Shown: positions 36,588 to 51,134, counted from the first letter of the stretch. The stretch is DNA of 64,000 bases from Seriola aureovittata (GCF_021018895.1 NC_079384.1:3496140-3560139); one strand, 5' to 3'. Notes: generated by a model from the sequence alone, not told the origin. Program-made: numbers and translations.

Positions 36588-38529
36588 AGTGAAAGCTGGC
36601 TCCTTGCAACGTGATAAAACACAGAATTTAGAAACTGATTCTGACCGAAAAACATAAAATCAGGTTAAAAATATCAAACAAAACGCTAAAAATAAACTAC
36701 TCAACATTTGAAATAAGGCGCTCTCAACCTTGTTTAAAAATAAATTAAACAACAAAGACAATGGCTGGTAATGAATTTGACTTGAAATTATTGTTTGCGT
36801 GTGTTTTCTTGAGTTGCAGTGTGTCGAGCTCCCGGGGCGTAGTAAAAGCTTTTACTTCACGCTACTTGATTTTATACTTGCTGCCCAATTTCTGCTAATT
36901 AATCTCATCAAATATTGGGTCGTCATCATAAGTGATTGATGTAGGATTTACATATTTCCTTGCAAATAACGACACATTCCTATTTGATTGATACCTACAT
37001 GGTCCAGAGTACAGTTAGACTCTATGCAGCTTTTTAATTGATTGATGATTAGACCTGCTTTGATCTTTGTATGTATTTTCTGGAATAAGTTGAACCTTGA
37101 AGAGTGATGATACGTAACAGTCTGAGGGTGGATTCATTCAGGAAGCAAAAATGTAAAGTTCTCCTTTACCTGCTTTTCAAAAGAAAAGTTGGATTTGGAG
37201 GAAAAAAAAAAAAATCCCAGCGGCCTCATGACTCAGCAGCTAAAGTTAGAGCGGGAGAAATACTCGATGGATCCAGAGCGGCTTCCATCCAGAAGGAGTG
37301 AAGTGTTTCTGCACAGACAAGCTAGTTGCATTAATCACAAACAACGCTGCTTAAGTTTGATTTTAAATTTAGACGCTGCCCTGGGACTTTGAATATGAGT
37401 CACAGGCTGGAATATGTTGCTGGTTGCTGACATGTACCGCAGTAGACATGTAGACAGCAGTCAGTCTGGGGTGACATCAGGGGCCCCTGGGGCCTTTTAC
37501 CTCAGAATACAACTCTGGATGAGTTCCCACAGGATTCAGTTGTTAGTGAAGTATGTTGCCAGTTTGAGTTCCCGGCGTGGAGACTGAATATTCTTCTCAC
37601 TACTGCAACTAATGCTGAATGAGCAGTTTTACCAAAGAAGAAACTAGATGTTTTATTTCTCTATGTATAGTTCATATCATTCTATTCATTTTTCCTACTT
37701 GAATAGACTTTCCCAGCATTCCTCTTGAGAATGCGCACACGAGATTCGTTTTCAAACACTAATATTTTCAATCCACTCGGGAATGATTTAGAGTAAATGC
37801 ATGGGATTTATATTCTCTTCAGATCAGTCACACAAATCCTGTGAGAAAGCCGATATGTCCAAGGAGCTCGACTTTCGTTTACTAAACTTTTGTCGTGCTA
37901 CACGTGAGTTCAGAACGATACAGTTCATTCAAATCATTCATTCGTTTATTCAAGTATAAGGCCCAATAAAAATGAGTATCAACCAGGACGGATAAACATC
38001 AGTCACAGGGAGAGTCTGCCGCTGAGTTCCCAGCCGGGGCTGCAGGTCGGAACATGTGCAAAATTATTTGAGGTGAGGAGAAAGTCTGGCAACCGCCGTG
38101 AATCACCTTTTGACATCGTACGGCTTCAGACGTCTGGTACTGATACACAGTTAGCTGTCTTTCTCCAGACCTGCCTCGATTCAGCCGCAGGTGTAAATAT
38201 AGACAGTTGTCATGGCAACATCTGCACAAAGGCTGGCAATGTCCGCGTCTGTTCACCTCCATGGTGATTATAGAGGCTGTAGGTGTGTGTGTGTGTGTGT
38301 GTCACCTATCATGTGATTTTTCTCAAGAATCAGCACCTTTTTTATTTTCTCATTCCTTCATCTTTATCTTCCTCCTCTTCTTTCTTTTCTCTGTCCTCCT
38401 CTTCCTCTGCTGTTTTCTGTCTTGCAGTCATGGATGAAAATAATCTTGTATGTTGTTCAACCTCAGGTCAGAATGATTGCGAGTTCTGCTTCGATGCCTT
38501 TGTGCTTGCTTGTTCTCAGCATCACAGGC

Positions 38530-38700
38530 CTGTGGTGCTTCGAGCTAAACGCTAACGTCGTCGTGCTAACATGCTCACAACTATAACGCTAACATGCTGA
38601 TGTTTCACACGTGTAATGTTTGTACCACGTCCACCGTTTTTGTTTCGTGTGTTAGCATTTGCTAATTTCACAAAGCACAGCTGATGCACATATCAACTGT
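38530..38700. repeat. GCTAACATGCT-type percomorph repeat, copy 1
   Basis: Repeated 'gctaacatgct' phrases, then 'catgctgatgttt', 'gtgttagcatttgctaat' and 'aaagcacagctgatg'. The second copy at 44637-44845 shares the same order of phrases. Confidence 0.65.
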
Positions 38701-38894
38701 CAGTCTGATTATTACAGATATCTTTTCTTCATTACACCTTATCTGCAAATGGCAGAAATATAGTATTCCCTCCCCTGCACATGTGGCGTTAACATCTGTT
38801 TGGATTCATGCATAGCTCATAGCTAGCTTTGTATTTATTCATAGTTGGTCGTAGCTCAGGTATGAAATTAGAGAGACACATGTGGCAGCTGCAG

Positions 38895-39016
38895 TCCGTC
38901 CACTGATCCTTCGATTTCCGGCTCCTCTCACCCGTGTTCAAGCGTCCTTGGGCCAAGATAGTGGCCCCCAAAATTGCCCTTGATGTGTCTTCATGGTGTG
39001 AATGTGTGAAATTGAC
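38895..39016 (+). mobile_element. tRNA-derived SINE fragment
   Basis: 'ccttcgatttccggctcct' resembles the RNA polymerase III B box (GGTTCGATTCC) of a tRNA-derived SINE head. It is followed by 'aagcgtccttgggccaagat' and 'ccccaaaattgcccttgatg', the conserved core wording of MIR/V-SINE-like fish SINEs, and then by TGTGAATGTGTG. The A box and 3' tail were not resolved. Confidence 0.6.
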
Positions 39017-41901
39017 ACACACACTCACATTCACATACACAGAGAGAGAATCTGGATGTCACTGCGCTCCCCAGTAACTTGAGTCGGTGAGGGATTACCC
39101 TGTGGGAACACAGTAAACCTGTTAACCTAGAAATTCATGTATTCATCCCCCCTCTGAATATCAGGCACATGTTTGTTGTAGTGGAGTTTCCAGCAGTTAG
39201 CCATTGCATCATGATGGTCTCATTTTGAGAGATCAGTGAGTACAGAACACTCAAACAAGTGCCAAAGCCTCTGTCTCCATCCGTTTCGACCTGCTGTCAG
39301 TCTGCATCTGCTGCGCTCTTCAATATGCACCTGGCTGGCGACTGGGGACACACTGAAACCACCTGAGCTTGTTTAGACCTCAGTGACTCATATTTTACAT
39401 ACGTGCATATGTAGATATGTGACGGTTGACAGTGCGGAGAGTGAGAGAGGCAGCAAAGGTCCCGCGGCCAGAAATCGAATCGTTGACATTGTGGTTATTT
39501 GTCGTGCACGTTTCCCCGTGTCCAGCGGTCGGACACCTCAGTGTTGTGCTGACTATCATCGTATTCCTTTATTTCATTTTCAGTATTCAAACATTCTTGT
39601 TACGTAACGTATCCTACTTCAAAATGCAAACATTAGAAATTTTAAAAGTGAAGCTTTCCCAAAAGTAGAACTTAAAAGATTTTAATTTGCGTGAACAAAA
39701 TCGACGTGTTACGGTGACGATCTCGTTCCCAGAAATCAAAGCTGCTTTAATAAAGACTTTTATGCCTCCGTGCCAATGGATTCAATGACTGTCAGGAACA
39801 TGTGACGTGTTACTTTTTACTATGCAGCTTCCCCTCAGCTCTGTGGAACGTTTTAACACCTTTCAGCTGATTGTTGTGGTTTTCATGACTCTGCTGTTTG
39901 GGTTCACTCCCATCGCCTTCATCAGCGTCGTGTCTGTCTGTCCCCCCCCGGGCCCCGTCTCCCGCCCCTGCTCACTTCTTCTAAAGTCATGTCCTTCCCT
40001 TCATCTCCCCAAACCTGCTGTTCTTTTTTATGTATAAATGATGAATTCCTACTTTTCAACACCCTTTTAAAACTGGGATTATATAATATTTGTAAAGAAC
40101 AGTAGTTTGGTCAGGACTCTGGGATTTTTGAACCTGGGGATTTTTTCCCATGTTGTTGGGTGTAAATGATCGGCACAAAAATCTTTGCAGTTGATCCACT
40201 ATTGAGCAGAAACGGTACAAATCCGGCAACTGTGAAACAGCTGCTGTGATGTAATCAAACACCGGAGACGTGTCTGCATCAAAGTACATCCACTAAAGGC
40301 GTCTGTTTCTGCTACTGACGGGTTCAGGTTGTCATTATAAGTGTCTGACAACATTATAAATAGAATTCCAACAGAGGTAAACCTTTATTGTTACAGAGTT
40401 CACGCGTCAAAGCCGCCAGACTCCGTTGACAAAAACAGTCATTTTACCTCACAGAGCAGAGCTGCTAGTTTACCACTGCCTCAGTCAGGTTGCTAGTGTG
40501 CGGTACTTTCACTTTAGAATTAGCAATAGCTATAAACTCTTTGTGCAACGCATTAGCCTCGTGCCTTGTTTTGAAACTGTTAAGTTGCAGTGTCCCATAA
40601 ATAAACTAAACTGAATACTGAATACTTCCTCCATGACTGAAAGTCCTGCAATAACACAAACTGATTGATGCAGCTTCCCCTTTACCTGCTATTGTATTTT
40701 TAAGGTTTAAAAATGCGTGTCCAGGTTGTGTTTGACACATTGCAGTGAAAGTTTCGTACAGTGTATTTGTGCTTTTCCAGTTTCATATACAGGTGTTTTC
40801 AGCAGTGTAAACAAAGAATCTGCACAGCTGTGGTTTCATGTAAAGTAAATACAATTTTAAATTAGTTTCTTTATTTATAATTGACTGAAGATGTCCTCAG
40901 CTGTGACAGAAGGGTTTTCTAATTTTCTGTTTGTACATTCTGTCACTGTTACACAACCACTGGACTACAGGTCACAATTCTTTCTGAATGAACTAAACCT
41001 GATTCCTGAAGCAGTCTCTGACCAAACAACATGACTTATTCCTTAAAACCAGGCATCGCTGCCCTCAGTAGAGTCATCGCTATGGCCACCGCCTCCATGG
41101 CAACGGGGGGTACATATCGCTGAAGCAGCATGGTCCAACCTCATTAAAGATGAAGACTAAATGTGAGCATGAGCTACTTACAATTCATGTGATGACTAAA
41201 TGTGTGCATCTGTACTGACCCCTTTCTCTTTTTTACCTCACTCTTTCCATTGCACACTGTAACTCGCTAATAGGTTTCGGATGTGTGGTAACAAATGATG
41301 ATGGGGGGGGGGGGGGGCAGCATCTTCTTCTTCCTAAAATCAAATTCTCCTTCTGTGCCCATTATCTTTTCTGGGTGTCTTTCTTCTATTCGTGGACACA
41401 CAGTTTGATCACTTGCTTGCATGAAGATCAGGAATAACACTTTTACAATCACGTTCTTGCATGCAGATGAGGCTCATCCTGTCTAATCACGTGTTAATGC
41501 AAATGACGTTAGAAAAAAGTTCAGCCTCAATCTTTTTGGTTCATCAGCAATGACGCACATAACCACAAAATACAGAGGTGAAGACATGAATAGCTTAATC
41601 TCCCACAGGATGGCTTGGGCCTATGAAATTTGACCTGCACTAAAAGTCCAATATACTATAAGGATTTAGATGTTTTCCACATACTTCAGTTCCCTATACC
41701 ACGGCTTAGTCAGTCCAGACCCCGGGAACATGTGGACATGTGGTAATGGAAACACAAGTAGGTAACACTTATGAGCCTCCGACCCACCGTGCGCTGCTCT
41801 CTCTTTGTGTTGGTGAGACAAGAGAACATCACGTCCACCTGCAAACCCAACTGTTGTGGAATAGTGTTTCTCTGCTTGTTTGATGTCGTCTCACTCCCAC
41901 A

Positions 41902-41903
<2 letters not shown>

Positions 41904-41939
<36 letters not shown>
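41904..41939. repeat. (GT)n microsatellite
   Basis: Pure GT run. Confidence 0.96.
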
Positions 41940-41942
<3 letters not shown>

Positions 41943-42630
41943 GTAGTGGTATTCTGTTACGCTCTAACCTTTTTATCAAACCTTTCTCCGCTGGACATAG
42001 AAAAGATCTGACAGATTGTCCTCAGCTGCAACAAGTGGGTGTATGAATATACTGTTCTCTCCCAGGAGCAAATGCAGAAGTAGCGCGACAACGTTTAACG
42101 TGTTCGGACTCATCGCAGACAACATTTTAGCAAATGTTTATCACGGTGACACACAAACATTAGTTCACTGTTAAAAACACACGAAGCGACGTAGCCAGAT
42201 AATACAGGCAGGTCTGAGGTCTGAGGTTTAAATGTGGAGTCAGGCTGCAGCAGCAAAACTCCACAGAGCTCTGAACTGGAAAGCATTTGTTGTTTTTATA
42301 TGTAACTTCATTTGTAAGTGGAAGATACCATTTACCGTTTTGTCTTGTTTTTTATTCAATGTTCACCCTTCAAAATCACTTTCAAGCCCACACTGTTTTC
42401 TAAACAACTACTCCCCCTCAGCGTTGGAAGACAATTATATCCCAGAAGTGAACACCACCGCAACACGAGAGCTCTTGAGATTCTGCACTAAAATACAACC
42501 TTTTCCTCGACTCTGCTCAACAGCTTTTCAGTGTTGTGGAATTTCCAATACGAGTTAAAGATTTACAAAATTGAATGAGTTACGACTTCGCTTGAGATTT
42601 CAGTGCTCTCCGCCCATACACATAGCTGCT

Positions 42631-42632
42631 GC

Positions 42633-42679
<47 letters not shown>
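42631..42679. repeat. (GAT)n trinucleotide repeat
   Basis: About 16 GAT units, preceded by GCT units; poly-His in one minus-strand frame, with no gene context. Confidence 0.96.
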
Positions 42680-42862
42680 GGACAGGCCAGTGAAGGGACA
42701 GACAGGCTCAGGCACGTCTAATATGATTCTATGACATTTTTGCAGGATTAAGGTACAGCCAGTGAGAGCAGCGGCGCCGTTAAGCAGAAGAAAAAGACAA
42801 CAGAGCACAGAAAGGGACGTATTGATCCTGGATCTTCAAATGTCAAAATGAAGACGTCATAC

Positions 42863-42864
<2 letters not shown>

Positions 42865-42902
<38 letters not shown>
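42865..42902. repeat. (GA)n microsatellite
   Basis: GA run, about 130 bp before the CA array at 43035. Confidence 0.95.
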
Positions 42903-42903
<1 letters not shown>

Positions 42904-43031
42904 ATGTGCTGTAAAACAAAAGCCATCACGGTCTCAATGTTTCCAAGAGATAGAAATACACGTGCACACGGACGCCCACATGCACCATCACTGCATCCCA
43001 ACCCGCCCACACATGCAAGACACCGATCCAG

Positions 43032-43034
<3 letters not shown>

Positions 43035-43098
<64 letters not shown>
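43035..43098. repeat. (CA)n microsatellite
   Basis: Pure CA run of about 64 bp. Confidence 0.97.
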
Positions 43099-43103
<5 letters not shown>

Positions 43104-44636
43104 AAATAAAAATACACCCACGCGCCGTGAATGAGTTCGTTATTTTCTCCTGATTAATTTAGTAAATGAAGGCAAACATCAAAGCAAGAAAGTACTGTAT
43201 GTGAGCTGTAATTGCACTGAGCGTTCCCACGGTGATGTGAGCCTTGCAGGGAGAGGTGGAGATTATTATTTTAAAAAGATTTTTTTCTGGCACTTATCTG
43301 AACTTCTAGTTACAAAAATGCAAAACGTTAATCATTTAACCTTTTTCAGCTGAGACTGTGTGAACAGCTTGGTGTGTGGGTGCCCCCTGTTAAGCCTTGT
43401 CGTAGTAATTTTAGTCTGTTTTATATTCTTAGTTTAACTTTTGATATATTATTTCTATTTACTGATTTATCCAATTTGATATTCCTTAAATGATTGTATT
43501 ATATTCCACAACTGGAATCTAATGCATATTCATTGTTTTTAGTCATTGGCAGATGGTTGTTTTTACAAACTAAATGTTTTATATTTTCAGTTTAAATATG
43601 CCGTTGTGTTGTTGGCCTGGTGTCCATTTTGAACCTGCTGTAATAAGCTTAATTACATTTTCTAATTTTGTGATCTTAAGTATCAGATATTGTGAAGAAG
43701 GCAAGACAGACAGGCCTCCGACAGAATGTACTCCATTTAACGTGTGTATAATGCAGGTATACGGCCTACACTAACGATATACATGCCTAACTACAGATGC
43801 ACATCAGGGCATGTTGCAGACCACAGGTCATCCTGTTGCAGTCTTTCATGTCAACGGGAGAGTTTTGCTCCCTGACTTCACTCTTCAGGGCAGCACCTCC
43901 CCTCAGGCAACATACTGCAGTATTAAATCTCTACCAAGCTCGGGAAGAGGTGTTGCCTGACTCGGGGGGGGGGGGGGGCAATCACTTGTTGATACTCCAT
44001 AACCCGTGAGCTCCACAGCTCACATAACATTAAATATGAAGCGAACAAGTAAAAATCATCTGACAGCGATTACACCGGTGACATTTAGGAAGGAGAAGCA
44101 TCTCCAGCAGGAGACGATGAGATGAAGAAAACATTAGATAACGACGTTATTCTGCAATATCGCTTATGACTCGTTTTGTAAAGTTTGCTGGCACATTTTT
44201 ATCAAGTGGATATGTTATATTCTATTTATACATACAACAGTGTTGCAGCCTCTTGAGATATGCATTTGAGTGTAGGAAGCAAGGAAGATGACCTGCATCA
44301 CCGGGAGAAAAGAAAGCTCAGATTTTCTTGTTGAAATATTAAATATGCTCTGGAAGTGATGGGCCAATCCTGTGACTACTGTTCATGTATTACATTTAAA
44401 ACCTCACCACATGACGCAAGGGAACACAGTCTTTGTGTACACACTACACTATATGTGTAAAACATGTGGTATATCAAATATCACGAGCTTTTCCTCGTCA
44501 TTACCAATTCAGCGCATTTCCATTCAATAATTAGATTATTGAAAATTGAAAGCTTCTAAAAATGTATATATTTTATTTAGAGTACTTTTTTTTGTACTGA
44601 AGGATTTACCTGTCTCATTACAATTGTTTAACTAAC

Positions 44637-44845
44637 ACACTGACATGCTGAGTGATTAACTAGACATGCTAGCAGTTTGAGCTAGATGCTAACATCAGCA
44701 TGCTAACATGGTCACAGTGCTACCATGCTGATGTGATGATCATGGTCCCCATCTTTATCATGTTAGCATTGTAACTGTATTTGCTAATGTAATAATGCAG
44801 CACTGAACACAAAGTACAGCTGGGGCTGATGGGAATGTTATTCAT
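44637..44845. repeat. GCTAACATGCT-type percomorph repeat, copy 2
   Basis: 'gctagatgctaacatcagcatgctaacatgg', broken by substitutions, then 'catgttagcattgtaac', 'tttgctaatgtaat' and 'aacacaaagtacagctggggctgatgggaatg'. The last phrases are typical of this family. Confidence 0.7.
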
Positions 44846-46574
44846 CAAACAATTTGCTTGTGTTAAATGTTTGAGATGTTTCTTTACGTCTCTCATAGAA
44901 ACAATGACATAATAACAGCACAAAGTAAGAGTGAACTGTATCCACCCCTCATGAGTCACACAGCATTGATAATCTAAGAGAAAAGCAAAGAAAAAATCAG
45001 CTCTGTGCTCGTATGACGTATGAAGTCTTCCTCTGCTTCCTTTTCATGTTTCTCTTTTTAGTTTCTCATTTGATCTCAGTTCAGTCTGATTTAGAGTAAT
45101 GCATCCCGGCCAAACAAGCTTGAGTAAAATTTATTAAATCATCGCAGTAAAGAGGTCAAAAAGAAGAAATGTTGAAAACACTTTATTTTTAAGTCTAGTT
45201 TATTGGATTCAACTCAATCTTTTCTAATATATCAGATTACTGTTTACTGTATTGTCCCTTTATTTCTTCATCATGTTGCAATTATTTTGTCAATGTTGAA
45301 TTTTGAGTGCAGCAGGAAAGGATGCAGCAAAAATGGGACTTAGTTATAATCATGACTAACTCTGGTATTTCTCATTTTTTCCTGTTGCCTGGAAAACCTT
45401 GTATCATCTGTACTCGCTGTGCATTTACCTTCCCCAATTCATCTTTGCCCTTTTTCTAGATTGTTCGAGCTCTCCCAATTACGACTTTCTCATCCAGAGG
45501 ACTTTCATGCAACTTTTCATTCACCAGAAGGCCCCCGATATCCCTTTCCTATTACTCAAACATTACACAAGAGCTATTCAGAGCATCAGACTTCTCAGAC
45601 CATGACACAACGTTGGTCCTTCAAGGACTTACAGACAGTGTTTATTGTTTTTTTTCTCTCCTGCTGATGGAGGAAAAAAGAAAGATTGATTCACTTGTTG
45701 TTTCTCTTCATCCTCAGACTTCGCAGCAGGACAGATGCTGAGCTGCTGGCACGGTAGATTATGGTAAGAGAGAGTAATTGATGGCTCCGATCAAAAACAT
45801 GGCTTCAAGATAGACATAATCTACTCAAACATCGTGACAAACACACCGCTCACACAGCACTGGCCTAGTTAGTAGTTTGTAGAAAATGCTTATTGTTCTT
45901 CCGTTTTCTCTGAGCTGTAGGGAAATTTCTGGGCCTGGAGGTTGCCGTGGGAACATGAGATCCCACTTGTAAAGGAAATGAGGGATGAGTTCACGGGGTC
46001 TGGTTATTGCAAATTTCTGCCCCAGCAATCAAAATAATGAAAATGGAGAAGCTAAATAAATTCAATAGCTGACACAACATACCTAATATTGCATGCATGA
46101 GTGCTGCTGTATAAATTATAGCAGAGATTTTTATCTAGTGCATAGTTACCACATTACAAAAACAAATTTGTTTGCACTAATCTATTCCGTTGTTTGTCTG
46201 TAACAGGAAATGACCTGGTTCTTGTGAAGCATGTGAATTTAAATATGTAATATTGTAATGTTGTCATTTCCTGTTAGAACAACCCTAAAATGTAAATCTA
46301 TGATTAAATATTGCATTTTTGCTCTTTTACACTTTTATCCTAAATTGGAATTAGCAATTTAAAAATTTGATCAGTAATTAAATAACATTACAGTTGAATT
46401 AATATTTGTAGTCTCCTCACTTTTCGACAAGCGAATGTAAACTCTAATGATGTTATGAAATGCTTTTGATAGACAGTATTTCTGGAAATAGCATTTAATC
46501 AGAAAGTCTGTGGGCAGGCTTTTCCCATGGCAGCAGATGTCCTTTAAGGTGACATGCTGTTCCTACTTCTGTGT

Positions 46575-46643
46575 CTTATGTGAAGTTCTTTGAATTGCCT
46601 TGTTACTGAAATGGGCAATAAATTCACCTTGCCTCGCCTTGTC
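46575..46643 (+). mobile_element. LINE-2-like 3' tail
   Basis: 'gttctttgaattgccttgttactgaaatgggcaataaattcaccttgcctcgccttg' (substitutions aside) is the typical 3' end of fish L2-type LINEs: the CTTTGAATTGCC and AATAAA-like core followed by a short CTTGC microsatellite tail. No coding part is attached. Confidence 0.65.
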
Positions 46644-47039
46644 TTTGTCACTGGAGCTTTTCAGAATCTTGTATAGCTTATAAATGTCGATACACAGTGC
46701 TTTTTCCAACAAGAACACATAGCACTGGTCATGAAGCTAGCATTGGGAATTGAACCTGTGCGCCCCTTTACGACATGCAATATTTGGGAGGAACCATTGT
46801 GCTGTTAAGTTTGTATTCCACTCCCAAAGGCAAGTAGACGCTAGTTAGCCTAGCTTGCTGACATTAGCACTGATCTACACTAGACGTTATATTATATTCA
46901 TCGTATTTGAAGACCTGCAGAGTGGACTCGGATTAAAGAAAGAAATTGCGAAACAGAGTAAAGATACAGAGTCCGAGATTCACGTAGGTGGTGATCAAAT
47001 CACTGATCGGACTAAACAAACGAGACTGTCCTCAGAAAG

Positions 47040-47106
47040 ACGAGCCCATGGGTCGTCTGTGCAGCAGGTTTTTTTACGACCCATAGTTACGTTTTGTTGC
47101 TAGGCG
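47040..47106 (-). mobile_element. Short dispersed repeat, copy 1 (TACGACCCAT element)
   Basis: The segment from 'acgagccc' to 'gttttgttgctaggcg' matches the reverse complement of 52779-52843 at roughly 80-85% by eye. A GGGTCGT...ACGACCC inverted repeat lies within it, as in a short non-autonomous DNA element. Confidence 0.6.
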
Positions 47107-49315
47107 AGGAGGGAGGAAGATGTGGTGGATGGCTGGATCGATTTCAGGAGGAAAAAATGACCTATTTGGTTTTGATGTTTTGAGGAACAAACCACTGAGT
47201 GCCTGTGCTGCTGTTGGAATCGAAGTGATAAACAATATTTAGTGCTTATCCATAATTCATGTCCCCTGGAGTTCACTATTTATATTTCAGTGTGACTTTA
47301 AATTCACTGTGCATGTTTTATATTCAAATTAATTTTGTGTAAAAAAATAAATAAATAAAAAGATGCTCTGACTGCACCAAGAGCCTTGATGGGGGCACTT
47401 TCAAAACTTTGCAATTACTGTTTTTTCGGAGTGCTATCATTAAGCATCAGACACAGCCATTCACGCACAACCAGATGTGGGCGTTTCTCAGCAGTGATTC
47501 ATTTTGAGTTATGCAACAGGAACTCGCACAGTGATGGCAATCCTGTATCTCTTCAAGGTCTGATGTACGGTGATGTTTGTCTTCACATTGTGATTCAGAC
47601 ATCTTTAAAGTAATCAAAACATGATGGATGATCTTTCATGTTGGGTTATGTAAAAGCGTTTTTCCTCCTCTCGTCTACTCTTGTTTTCTTTTCTTGGCTC
47701 TCTTAACTCTTGTATTTATCAAAGGCCCAAATTGCCATCCCATCCGTCCAGTCAGACTCGATCACCTCGTGGGTGCTCTGCCTGAGCACCACTTAGGTTT
47801 CGTGTCTAATCAGGAACAACAGAAGGAGCAGTGACAATAAGGACATACACTGAAGGTCAAGTGTCGTTGGCGGAGACAGGAGGCAATTGAAATAAATTGC
47901 TGCTCAGACCAGTAGTTCTCCGACACGGCAAACAAAATGTCTGACTTTGCAAGACGGAGAGGGAGTGAAATCGGTTACTATTGTGTGTTCATTACTTCCT
48001 TTAAGAACGGCAGCCCTGTCTACATGGAACTACAGTCACCTGGAGACGGTACATGATTTAACCCCATCAACTGTGTTTCACTCGCCGATTTATTAAAAAA
48101 GAAAAAGAAAAGTACATCTTGCTCAAATTTACTTTCAGGAACCCCCTAGAATCCTGAACAGAGCCTGTTCCTAACTAATGCTGCCACATGTCACCCATTA
48201 TCCATTTAAGATTCTTCTCTTTTGGATGGATTTCAGCCCTTTCCTTTTGTTCTGATCTTCATGCAGAGAAGCTGAAATCAACCTCCTGAAGTTCCCGCAG
48301 GAGCAAATGTAATCTTCCCCCCTGGAAAGCAGCAAGGAGCTATCTGGTCACACAGATGACCAAAGTGTAAAATATGATCGGTGATTTGTGATGGTTGATA
48401 CTTTGCGTGACACAGACATGGCTGAACTCTTCAAATGTCTGAAGTTTTTCTTAGCTCTGTAGTCCCAGATGTTGTGTGTGCTGCGCGCCCTCCACAGACA
48501 CGTCTCCAGTTGGACATCCTCAGCGGTCGGGTCTGTGTTAACTCTGCCACATAAGCCCGACCAGCGAAGTGATCCAACGCTGCTGCTCAGTGTGACTCAT
48601 TCCCTTTGCTCAGACTGGCAGCCAAAATTAAAGGCCACTTTGCGACCAGCCTCCGTCACTGCTACAGAGGCCTTTCGTTAACAGACTCATGAAATTACTA
48701 TGATCAAATTAGAAAGCGGCGTTAATCTCCTTCCCTGGGCGGGCTGAGGAGAGTCTCCCACTGGGAGGTGACGCATGTTTCCTGGTGACAGCATAGGGAA
48801 AGATTAGGAAGTGGAAGATCCGTCTCCTCTTACATTCATTTTTAATGGGAGGGCGAATTTGACGGTGTGTGACTGTAACAAGGTATCCCTTAATAATTTT
48901 AATTGGGACTGTCTCTGTTAAATGTCCAGGCTTCCCTGAGATGGTGTTTCTTTTTCTATTTTGGATAATTGTGAATCATAATTGCACTCAAAAATCTATT
49001 TATAGTTCATTTCTTAAAGAATCGGGGCTTTGAGGATCTAAACTTTGACTTGCTGTTCATATTTGGAAATGTCCTCAGCTTCAGCTTGTAACTGACATAT
49101 GCAGGCAGTTTTTTTTTCTTCACGTGACAGTTAATGATTCCACACGAGCGTTGTTGTGTACAGATGTCCTGCCTTTGTCATTTCCCATCAATCCCCTGCT
49201 TCTATCCTGCAGCAGCCATCAGCCATATCGATTCACAGTGACGGGCGACTCTTTGTTTACATACAGGGTTCAATTGCAGCTCGCCTCATTTACACTGTAA
49301 TGAGGTGCGAGCGGG

Positions 49316-49316
<1 letters not shown>

Positions 49317-49346
<30 letters not shown>
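49317..49346. repeat. Poly-G tract, 30 bp
   Basis: The longest homopolymer G run in the window. Confidence 0.95.
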
Positions 49347-49347
<1 letters not shown>

Positions 49348-51134
49348 GTAGCAATACTCTAATGTTGAAGTACTCCCATATTTTATACTTTCCCTGTGTT
49401 TTATTTGATATCCATAAGAAGATATATTTGTGGTTTTAAGCGGGGAAAAAAAATCAATGTAGTTTTACATCTCCTCTCTCAAGCCTCTATAGCTCTTGCA
49501 TCACTAGGTCTGTAAGCCAATCAGAAGAGAGTCTCTGAGTCTCTCTCTAACGATTGACTGAATTAAAAAAAATAGCAGATTTCAGGTAAACACTTAGAGA
49601 AACCAAATCCTGCAAAGTTGCATGATGGGTCCAGGTGAGCTTTTCTATGGGGAGGGACATGCCAGCTACCTTGCACCTTATGTGCACAGCCATGCACTGC
49701 AGAATTACAAATCCAGCTCTATGATCAGTGGAAAAACAGAACACTGACACATCTTTTTTTTTTAAGTTGATATAGTGAGATTCAGAGAAACATGATTAGT
49801 GATTGGTTGTCACCAACTCAAAAGGAAGTTTTGTGGCTGCTGCTGCTGGAAACTGATTTAAGATCCATTGTATAAAAATATTCCTTTTTTCTAAAGTCAA
49901 ACTGTCAGAGTATAAAGAAAGACAGTAAATACATTTTAAGGGGAATGAAAGAAGCAGTAACAGTTCTATGTAACGCAGACAAATAATGGTCAAAAATAAC
50001 TAAAATGACCAAAACGTAACATAATTTATTATATTTTCCCTTTAAATGTACCTTGAAACAACACACACTGTTTTCCCTCTATAATGTTGATGCATATCAG
50101 GAAGATTTATTAATAAAAGGGCAAAGACATTAGGTGGATGGTTGGTGACATTATGGCCATAAATCAAGAAGAGCAGTGAAACTCATTTGTTAATTAGTTT
50201 GACCTTTATTGACCTGTTACCTAAATGAACATAGGCTGATGTTGAGTGTTGGACCATTCTGTACTGCCTGTTTTTATTACTGTCCTTTTTAATTATGTCT
50301 TTAAAGGTCTCTTTTTCTGCAGTTGTAATCATAATTTAATCACTCCATCAATGGATTTCTTTTGTTTTATGCAAATTATTGTTTTGTGGTTTTTATTGTG
50401 ATGTTAGTGCAGTTGCCACGCACCCGTCACTGTGATTTCCATCTGTAGTTGCTCTATCTTTTCGGGAAGCGGTTTGGTTTAAACTGATGAAAACTCTCCC
50501 GAATAAATAAAGAAATGCTTAACCCTCCACTGCATCATTGTAGCAGCAGGTTGCAACTTAAATCTAATGAAGCTTTCTTTGTTTGTTTGTGTACTTGCCA
50601 ACAGGAAAGAGGAAGAGTGGGCAGCACGTGCTGCCACCTCCTGTACCAACACAACAACATCCGTTACTACACATCATAAGCCTGATATGTTTAACCCGAT
50701 GACGCCCTTCCTCCTGGCTTACAAGAAACTCCTGAACACATATAGACTATCGGTACATCTTGGTACATCTTGATGGTAAATATCACATTGCCAAATATAA
50801 CTAAGTGTGGTGTGTGTGTGTGTATTAGGGAGCAATGTGTTCTTTTTCTTGGCTCTCTGTGTAAGTTATAGTTCAGTTGATGAGATGTACATTACCAATC
50901 AGTGATGAGGTTTTTAAACAAGAGGACGATCTCCATTGACATATCAATTTGTCAATTTCCTGTGCCGCCTTATCTGATTCCTCACCACTGAGATCTATAG
51001 CGCTGGTGGTCTGACACTGTGCAATGGGCTGCCTGGCAGAAAGTGAGCTCCTCTGGCAAAAGCTCATCATGTCTCTGGGAAAAGAGCCTGGAAATAATGG
51101 TGTTCAGCTCAGACCAGTTTTCATAACTGGCTGC

